A stretch of DNA of 11,114 bases. It comes from Verrucomicrobia bacterium UBA5540. GTDB taxonomy: Bacteria > Verrucomicrobiota > Kiritimatiellia > Kiritimatiellales > Tichowtungiaceae. The notes below the pieces were generated by a model that was not told the DNA's origin, ran no database searches, and saw only the letters and a program-made list of their open reading frames with translations. Location: positions 391 through 11,504 of the forward strand of contig DINM01000084.1 of the NCBI GenBank assembly GCA_002423675.1, read 5' to 3'. Shown in pieces: positions 5,805 through 11,114 of the stretch. Position 1 is the first letter of the stretch. Every line of letters begins with the position of its first letter. Both the position numbers and the translations under genes were made by a program.

Positions 5805-8800
5805 TTACTCCAGATCCAAATCACGCACTGTCTTAAAATCATCCTCTGACAAAATACAGTTCGGCCAGAAACGAAACTCATCGATTTTCCCCGGGTATGG
5901 GCGGCTTCCTGTCAAAATATTATTACCGATCGTAAGGCATTGGTTCGTTCCAAGCGATCCGGCTGCATCGGTGAAATTCCCGACCAATATGAGATTTGTC
6001 GTCCAGGAATCCCCTACAAATATCTTAAGATTACCCGTCCCGCCTTCGCTATCGTAACTGAAAGCGACAAATTTCCATGCGCCCACTGGAATCGTTCCCG
6101 CGGCAGTATCATGCCAATTTGCTCCGTCAATCGTCATGGAAATCGCCCCGGTTGACTTCAGCAGCAGTTGTATTGTTCCCAAGGTAAACAACCGGCTGAG
6201 ATTGGGTGTCACGGGATGTCTGATCCACATGCTTCCACTCAGGGACGCAGCACCATTCAAGCTGGCTTCCAAAGCGGTTACTCCCGAACCCCCATTCCCC
6301 CAGAGATAGGTGTTTGCCGGGTTCAAAACAGTTGCCGATGAAAGATCAAAGGCATCTCCCTTGACTCCTCCGCCAGCAACAATGGTTGCCGTAGGTGCAC
6401 TTAGCGTTCCCACCAGCGTTGGAGATTCGCCCTGCCCGCAAATTCCGGCATTCTTCCACGGCAAAGAGCTGATCCCGGTATCGGTTCCATCGAAGGGCAA
6501 ATAGATTTCCGACGATGCATAGAATGGCGTAACGGTCGTAGAAAGATCATTTATATCTAATAGGAAGGTAGGACTATCGCTCATTCCCTGCTCATAATAC
6601 CCCTGTCCTAAAAATGCACGGGGATTGAAATTGTCTTTAACGACCACCTCGCCACCGTTGCAAAATACATCTACAAGATCCGGTTTGGCACATACACTGA
6701 CCAAATTCCAGTCATTCGTGATGTGTGTGCAAAGCGTATTGGTAATACTTGCAGTGCGAACCTGTACAAGACCGCCACTTGTCAGTTCAACCCGCAAGGG
6801 GTTTTGTGCATCGCCCAAGGTAAAAAGAATAATATTAGACGCAGGAATGTTTCCTTTGTAGCTAAAGTCATATTTAACCATATCACCCTTGGAAAAATCA
6901 AAGGCATCTGCTTCTATGCCGGCCGAACCCTGTCCGACAATTCGTTTGATATTATACGCGTATGTAGTGTCCACCAGCGCTTCCTCGGTTTTCAGATTAA
7001 ATGCCGAAGTCTCCAGCGTGTCGCTGTTTAAGCGGGTAAACAGCTCGGACGAAGGCGTCGTACCGGCGGCAAGATCTGCCTGTTCTGCCGTGCTGATCGT
7101 ACGGGTATACACCCATGCATCGTCTATTAGGCCGTAGTATGCATTCACCGCAGAAGACGACATGGCCATCCCAAACTGAGGCTTCAGATTAGAGGCCATC
7201 GTGACCGCGCCCTGTGCAGCCATCGATAGCGTTTGATAATCGATTTCTCCGGAGGCTCCGTTTTTCACACAGAAAACAATATGATTCCCATTATCAATAC
7301 TCATTCCAATATAACTGCTGTATCCTTTGGGAAAGGTTAGGCTAGGCGTATACTTTACACCGTTCCAGTCAAGTGTAATACCGAATTGATCGCTGCCTTC
7401 ATATGCCAGCGTGACCAAAAACGCAGGAGAGCTGGAGCGGGCGTCAATCAGAGTGCCCTTCCCTCGCGGTGTGACCCGGAACCCAAGGCTCAAATCACCA
7501 TTCCCTATACTTAACGGCGCAGAACACGGCGCAACTTGTTCTCCATCAAAACGCACCGCATCCTCACAGATATCCGGACGCTCAGACTGCAATGACCTCG
7601 GATAGATATAATAGTTTGTCGCTGAAGGAACATCGCTCACCGACATCCAGATATGGCGACCATAATCCTGTGAAGAACTTTGCACTCCCTGAGAATAGAC
7701 GGTATACAGCTTATTGCTATGCAACACCGAAAGCGGATGTCCAATCTGATAATAGTTCGGGCCGGTCAGACAACTGCCCGGAACGAACGACTGCGGATCT
7801 CCGCTGCGTGAGAAGAACAGAGCTGCACCGTATCGATCGGGATTATCGGTATAATTGGCAACAAACCGGCCATTCGCTTCGCAGACCGAGCCACCCGCCG
7901 GAGCCATTTCCAAACCGACATAATCGCTTGAACTCCATGTCTGCCCATAGTCCGAACTTTCCGCCCAGTGCATAACAGTCGACGGGGCCCCCCCGCTTTC
8001 TGCGTATCGCATCATCATCATGATCCGTCCGTCAGCAATTTCATACACTGCGATTTCATAACCATCCGGGGCCGGCGTCGGGACCGGAGTACCCAGTACC
8101 CATGAAGAACCGTCTGCCTCTACACAAATTCCTGCAAACAAATGGTTAGTAAGACTTGGATATTCCATCAAAACTGCCGGAACGAGGATTTTGCCGTTTG
8201 ACATCTTAATCGGTAATCCGGCGGGATTCACGAAATAGGTTTTGCCGTCAATTACAGGTCGTACATTACCATTAAACTGCATTTTTGTATTGATCCATTT
8301 GGAAGCTGACGAAGTCTTCTTTGAAAACCAAGCGCTGTAGCTGTTTGCGCCACCGCCGCCACCGGTAATATTCCAAAAACACCACAACTCCGATCCAACC
8401 GTGATTAATTCGGGCTGCCATTGGCGAATCCCGGCCAAATAGGGAACATCGACTGGGTTGCTACTCTGGCCACTGTCACTGAATGCCACCACCGCATCTG
8501 TCCAGTCAGTCAAAGAACCGCCCACCGTTGTACTCATGTAAATTAGATTGTTGGTCTCAGACTCCATCGAATTCACATGCGCATTCCACAGAGCAATCCA
8601 CTCCCCGTCATAATATGCGGCGCTGACCATATGATTGTAGAGCAGCGTCTCGCTGTTTGGTCCGCAGGTATTTGTTTCACCATCGTGGATCTTGTAGTGG
8701 CTAACCTGCGGATCAAACACCGAATACTGTGCAGCCTGCACGGGCCGTAGCACGACAAATAGGCAGATTGCCGTCGTAATGAATTTATAACCGGGCTTGC

Positions 8801-8828
8801 CAGCAATCCAACCGTACACCTTCTTCAT
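5805..8828 (-). CDS. Secreted BNR-propeller (sialidase-like) protein with C-terminal LamG-type modules
   Basis: The product has 1,007 residues. AGGAGG directly upstream supports the start at 8828. Residues 1-33 are a signal peptide (ITTAICLFVVLRPVQA). About 35-405 is a sialidase-type beta-propeller: WQPELITVGSELWCFWN, KMSNGKILVPAVLMEY, YEIADGRIMMMMR, and a clear Asp-box SSDYGQTW (291-298). Downstream are lectin-like modules: one at about 425-600 ending LIDDAWVYTRTISTAEQADLA, a less clear sandwich at about 625-780, and a LamG module at about 800-1007 containing VGAWKFVAFSYD and KIDEFRFWPNCILSEDDF. The family includes exo-alpha-sialidases and other exo-acting propeller enzymes. I do not see the FRIP/RIP arginine motif of classical GH33 sialidases near the N-terminus, so a sialidase function is unproven. 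It is followed closely by the SIAE-family esterase, suggesting joint action on an acetylated glycan. Confidence 0.88.
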   Translation of the reverse strand: MKKVYGWIAGKPGYKFITTAICLFVVLRPVQAAQYSVFDPQVSHYKIHDGETNTCGPNSETLLYNHMVSAAYYDGEWIALWNAHVNSMESETNNLIYMSTTVGGSLTDWTDAVVAFSDSGQSSNPVDVPYLAGIRQWQPELITVGSELWCFWNITGGGGGANSYSAWFSKKTSSASKWINTKMQFNGNVRPVIDGKTYFVNPAGLPIKMSNGKILVPAVLMEYPSLTNHLFAGICVEADGSSWVLGTPVPTPAPDGYEIAVYEIADGRIMMMMRYAESGGAPSTVMHWAESSDYGQTWSSSDYVGLEMAPAGGSVCEANGRFVANYTDNPDRYGAALFFSRSGDPQSFVPGSCLTGPNYYQIGHPLSVLHSNKLYTVYSQGVQSSSQDYGRHIWMSVSDVPSATNYYIYPRSLQSERPDICEDAVRFDGEQVAPCSAPLSIGNGDLSLGFRVTPRGKGTLIDARSSSPAFLVTLAYEGSDQFGITLDWNGVKYTPSLTFPKGYSSYIGMSIDNGNHIVFCVKNGASGEIDYQTLSMAAQGAVTMASNLKPQFGMAMSSSAVNAYYGLIDDAWVYTRTISTAEQADLAAGTTPSSELFTRLNSDTLETSAFNLKTEEALVDTTYAYNIKRIVGQGSAGIEADAFDFSKGDMVKYDFSYKGNIPASNIILFTLGDAQNPLRVELTSGGLVQVRTASITNTLCTHITNDWNLVSVCAKPDLVDVFCNGGEVVVKDNFNPRAFLGQGYYEQGMSDSPTFLLDINDLSTTVTPFYASSEIYLPFDGTDTGISSLPWKNAGICGQGESPTLVGTLSAPTATIVAGGGVKGDAFDLSSATVLNPANTYLWGNGGSGVTALEASLNGAASLSGSMWIRHPVTPNLSRLFTLGTIQLLLKSTGAISMTIDGANWHDTAAGTIPVGAWKFVAFSYDSEGGTGNLKIFVGDSWTTNLILVGNFTDAAGSLGTNQCLTIGNNILTGSRPYPGKIDEFRFWPNCILSEDDFKTVRDLDLE

Positions 8829-8870
8829 GATCTCCTCCTGGTTTGGGGTTTGTTTCTGTAGAGATCAGAC

Positions 8871-8908
8871 GTGCCGGTTTAAAAACCCAAGAGGATCCGG
8901 TTCGGCAC
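8871..8908 (-). promoter_or_regulatory. Leader inverted repeat upstream of the BNR/LamG gene
   Basis: GTGCCG (8871-8876) / CGGCAC (8903-8908) forms a 6-bp stem with a 26-nt loop, 43-80 nt upstream of the start codon and inside the predicted 5' leader. Size, position and the TGCCG/CGGCA arms resemble the leader hairpins of the PEP-CTERM paralogues, but the loops differ. Confidence 0.35.
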
Positions 8909-8954
8909 AAAATTATTTTAAATTGGTGGGGGCGAGTGGACATTTGTAACAGAC

Positions 8955-8983
8955 CTTTTATATCAGTTATAACGATATGTCAA
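8955..8983 (-). promoter_or_regulatory. Promoter of the BNR/LamG-acetylesterase unit
   Basis: On the minus strand, TTGACA (8983-8978) is followed after 15 nt by TATAAA (8962-8957), or after 17 nt by TAAAAG. The spacer holds an inverted repeat, ATATC (8960-8964) / GATAT (8974-8978), around an 8-bp palindrome GTTATAAC (8966-8973), a possible operator of a different type from the GATnAAnCGnTTnATC sites. The predicted leader is about 120 nt. Confidence 0.55.
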
Positions 8984-9344
8984 TTCATTTTTTCATTTTT
9001 CTTTCCGCCATTTATTAAACCCGAACATCCAAGTTAAAAATCGTTCTTACTCTATGTGCTGAAATTCAATGAGTTCCACTTGATAATCATTACTTCAGAA
9101 AGAAACAGAACGATGAAGACGGCTCGCCTTAAAAGTCAAATTTACGCAAAGGCCGCAGCCGATTACCTCGTTAAGAGGTCTCTTCACGCCCGCTTAACAG
9201 GGCTGGCACTTAACTCCCAGAAAGGTCAGATTTAAAACAATGTGTGCTCAGTCTGGGTCTGATCGGATTTTCCCCGCGGAAATGGCATGTTGGTCCGCAT
9301 TAGAGTATATTCTATTTGATTTGTCGTAACCAAGAGGGCGAGAT
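8984..9344. other. Gene-poor region between the broken kinase and the BNR/LamG promoter
   Basis: No convincing gene is visible. It is AT-rich at 8984-9060. Around 9165-9214 there is a cluster of short repeats: ACCTC/GAGGT hairpin (9165-9179), overlapping AAGAG/CTCTT (9173-9184), and GTTAAG (9170-9175) with two inverted copies CTTAAC (9193-9198, 9209-9214). A 40-codon plus-strand open frame (9113-9235) has no ribosome-binding site. The region may be debris of the event that broke the kinase gene, but I recognise no transposase or element ends in it. Confidence 0.45.
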
Positions 9345-9366
9345 GCCTGCGATACGTATCGCAGGC
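9345..9366. repeat. 22-bp perfect palindrome
   Basis: The half-site GCCTGCGATAC (9345-9355) is followed with no spacer by its exact reverse complement (9356-9366). The centre is CG within ATACGTAT. It lies 18 bp past the stop of the broken kinase frame. No T-run follows on either strand, so it is not a standard intrinsic terminator. It could be an operator for a dimeric regulator (LacI-type sites are often perfect or near-perfect with a central CG), a dispersed palindromic repeat, or a cruciform or RNA hairpin. Confidence 0.7.
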
Positions 9367-9384
9367 GCCTCGATGGCCTTGTAT

Positions 9385-9651
9385 TCAATTTGCAATATAC
9401 GACGAGTCAAAGCGAAAGTGTTCTAGAGTGAGTTCAGATCGAACAGCCATTTGTAAAACTAGCAATCCGAGCTTACGCAGGGCGATACCGGTGTAGGCTA
9501 CAGTGCCGCCGGTTACCAGTGACCCGCCCCCGATTTTCGCCGGCACACCCGGAACCGGGAGGCGTCCAAAGCTTGGGATCTTCTCTCTTTTAGGAACAAT
9601 ATCGAGACAGATGTGCCCTGCCACAACAATGGCCCCTACTTCTTGCGTCAT
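9385..9651 (-). pseudogene. Truncated PfkB-family carbohydrate kinase (N-terminal fragment)
   Basis: The frame has 88 codons, starting MTQEVGAIVVAGHICLDIVP. About residues 1-70 match the start of ribokinase/PfkB-type sugar kinases as found in this phylum: IVVAGHICLDIVP (first strand and substrate-binding Asp), LPVPGVPAKIGGGS, then VTGGTVAYTGIALRKLG (the Gly-rich first PfkB signature region with its helix). After LVLQMAV the sequence no longer looks like a kinase and stops at 88, whereas intact members have about 300-350 residues; the second signature with the catalytic GxGD is absent. The rest of the gene is not found downstream. The start overlaps the beta-mannosidase stop as TAATG, so the two were translationally coupled. 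The intact enzyme would have phosphorylated a released sugar in the cytoplasm. Confidence 0.75.
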
Positions 9652-11114
9652 TATCCCTGTTCTGCGCAAAAAATTTCTTTCAATACAAAAAATGCAGGCT
9701 TGGGATTTCGATCAAAATCGATGATTGACGTGTTTGCCGAACAAGGAAAAGCGTCGTGCCCCATCCAGACAAGAAAGCCGCCGCAACGCGGGAAACGCTC
9801 TTTACATCTGCGTGCTGCCACACTCAACTGCCGGCTCTGATAGTTTGCGCTCCAATCGGTAAATTCTTCCAGCGAGTTCGGCTCCCGGCCGAAGTTTTTC
9901 AAAAATACATCCCCATCCGTCCACCAGGACGTACGCCGCCAAAGCGGATTATCATTTGATGCTGGAACAGGACATAGTCCTCCCGAATATTTCCGGATTA
10001 ATTCTGCGGGACTGCAACCGGCCGCGCCGGTTTCTGACCGAAGCAACGCGTCATCAGTTGCCCAGTATTTTTCCCATCCTGATAAATCATCATAATGATT
10101 CTTCCACGGCCCATGCACATCCCAGTGCAACCCCTTGCCGAAATTCTTTTCTTGCGCAAAAAACACCGGTCCGGACGGAGAGGTTGTCACAAAACGACGG
10201 GTCGGATCCAACTCTTCTACCAGTGCTCTAAACATTTGAAGAAGCGGCTCTGTTCCATCACATGGGGTCTTTGTTCCTCGATATATACTCAGCTCATTTC
10301 CACCGCCCCAAAGCATCATGGAAGGATGATGTTGCAATCTTTCGACATAGCTACGCGCGGCCTTTGAAAACAATTCTAAGCTGTACTCGTCCGACGGAGG
10401 AATACTTTCCGTGCCGGAAGAAGATAGAGGAAACTCCTGCCAAAGCAGCAACCCCGCTTCGTCACACAGATCATAGAAAAGCTCTTTTTCCAGTGCGGCA
10501 CCGCCCCATACGCGAAGAATATTACACCCCATCTCACGGTAAAGGCCGATCAGATGTTCGTACTGCTCAGGCACCGTATCTGCAAAATTCGGGAGCACCG
10601 GAGTCCAGTTGACCCCTTGAAGAAATACAGGCTTACCGTTAACCACGCATATCCATGGATCCGCATCTTTGGGAGCACCCTCACAAGAAATCCACTCCAC
10701 TGTCCGAAATCCGACTCGTTTACTCCAACAATCCAATACGCGGCCGGCGGCATCACGCAGCTCACAGGAAACCGTATACAGTTTCTGACTGCCCATCCCG
10801 TTCGGCCACCATTTTTCGACATGAAGCTCAAGGAGCGTCTCTGAGAAGGAGGCTCCCGGCGAAATATCTTTTTGAATCAGCGTCTCATCACCATCATACA
10901 CTGTCACACGAAGAAGATCAGCTTCTCCGGAAATTCTGCCCCGCACTGTCAGCGTTGAAGCATCAGCATATGCAGAAACCGACTCAAAAACGGCGGCGCT
11001 CGACTTCTCAATAAAAATTTTATCCCAAATGCCGACTTGAACCATGCGCGGCATCCAGTCCCAGCCATAGTAGAAGCGGGGTTTCTGCGCTGTGCATTTT
11101 GAGGTATAACCCAT
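9651..11114 (-). CDS. GH2 beta-mannosidase, N-terminus beyond the right edge
   Basis: 487 codons are visible and the frame is open to the last base; the ATG at 11114 is probably internal, because the first residues (KPRFYYGWDWMPRMVQVGIW) match the end of the N-terminal sugar-binding domain of beta-mannosidases, about 150-200 residues into the family. Next come an immunoglobulin-like domain (about 38-140, ending KRVGFRTVEW) and the catalytic barrel: NGKPVFLQGVNW (159-170), NILRVWGGAALE (198-209), LLLWQEFPL, the acid/base Glu in WGGGNEL (about 274), and the likely nucleophile Glu in LLRSETGAAG (about 361). The enzyme removes terminal beta-mannose residues from oligosaccharides. It ends soon after the barrel (GFLVWMGHDAFPCSANTSII, then PKPAFFVLKEIF), so it lacks the extra C-terminal domains of longer members. 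A PfkB-type kinase start overlaps its stop codon. Promoter and localisation signals are out of view. Confidence 0.95.
   Translation of the reverse strand: MGYTSKCTAQKPRFYYGWDWMPRMVQVGIWDKIFIEKSSAAVFESVSAYADASTLTVRGRISGEADLLRVTVYDGDETLIQKDISPGASFSETLLELHVEKWWPNGMGSQKLYTVSCELRDAAGRVLDCWSKRVGFRTVEWISCEGAPKDADPWICVVNGKPVFLQGVNWTPVLPNFADTVPEQYEHLIGLYREMGCNILRVWGGAALEKELFYDLCDEAGLLLWQEFPLSSSGTESIPPSDEYSLELFSKAARSYVERLQHHPSMMLWGGGNELSIYRGTKTPCDGTEPLLQMFRALVEELDPTRRFVTTSPSGPVFFAQEKNFGKGLHWDVHGPWKNHYDDLSGWEKYWATDDALLRSETGAAGCSPAELIRKYSGGLCPVPASNDNPLWRRTSWWTDGDVFLKNFGREPNSLEEFTDWSANYQSRQLSVAARRCKERFPRCGGFLVWMGHDAFPCSANTSIIDFDRNPKPAFFVLKEIFCAEQG

Noticed and set aside
7592-7975. 127-codon plus-strand open frame
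   Set aside because: It is antisense to the propeller domain of the BNR/LamG gene, with a typical shadow-frame composition.
9165-9214. Cluster of GTTAAG/CTTAAC and ACCTC/GAGGT repeats as a possible element end or attachment site
   Set aside because: The repeats are short (5-6 bp), and no matching second end, target duplication or recombinase gene was seen.
9113-9235. 40-codon plus-strand open frame starting MKTARLKSQIYAKAAADYLV
   Set aside because: It looks protein-like but has no ribosome-binding site, and its 3' half is made of the short inverted repeats at 9165-9214.

Overview
The window looks like part of a carbohydrate-degradation locus from a member of the Planctomycetes-Verrucomicrobia-Chlamydiae group, most likely Kiritimatiellota, Lentisphaerota or a relative. 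This placement is an inference from gene content: a PEP-CTERM-anchored lectin-like protein, several large secreted proteins with LamG-type (concanavalin-like) modules, a SIAE-type acetylesterase, a BNR-propeller protein, a GH2 beta-mannosidase and a PfkB-type sugar kinase. Every convincing gene lies on the minus strand, so transcription runs from high to low coordinates.

Layout in the direction of transcription. At 11114-9651 is a GH2 beta-mannosidase whose N-terminal part lies beyond the right edge. It is joined by a TAATG stop/start overlap to a PfkB-family carbohydrate kinase that is broken after about 70 recognisable residues (9651-9385). Next is a gene-poor stretch of about 560 bp with a 22-bp perfect palindrome and the promoter region of the next gene. 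At 8828-5805 is a secreted BNR-propeller protein (sialidase-like) with C-terminal lectin-like modules. A SIAE/SGNH acetylesterase follows 93 bp later (5711-4209), probably in the same transcript. After about 460 bp comes a secreted, probably TIM-barrel glycoside-hydrolase-like protein with a C-terminal LamG domain (3749-1722). A scrap that looks like an IS5-type transposase abuts its 3' end. Then comes a PEP-CTERM protein (1410-514) with a clear intrinsic terminator, and finally the first 51 codons of a close tandem paralogue (154-1) that runs off the left edge.

Read together, the genes suggest breakdown of a complex, acetylated, mannose-containing glycan. Exported propeller/LamG and barrel/LamG proteins would bind or cut polymer, the esterase would remove acetyl groups, beta-mannosidase would release mannose, and a sugar kinase (now broken) once fed the product into metabolism. 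The exact glycan cannot be read from the sequence.

The most notable regulatory signal is a pair of near-identical promoters, upstream of the barrel/LamG gene and of the full PEP-CTERM gene. Each has TTGACA followed by a -10 region embedded in a 16-bp imperfect dyad, GATnAAnCGnTTnATC, which resembles operators of LacI/GalR-family regulators. The two PEP-CTERM paralogues also share a duplicated leader with a hairpin that is preserved by a compensatory base-pair change. No CRISPR array, tRNA or rRNA was seen, and no defence system.
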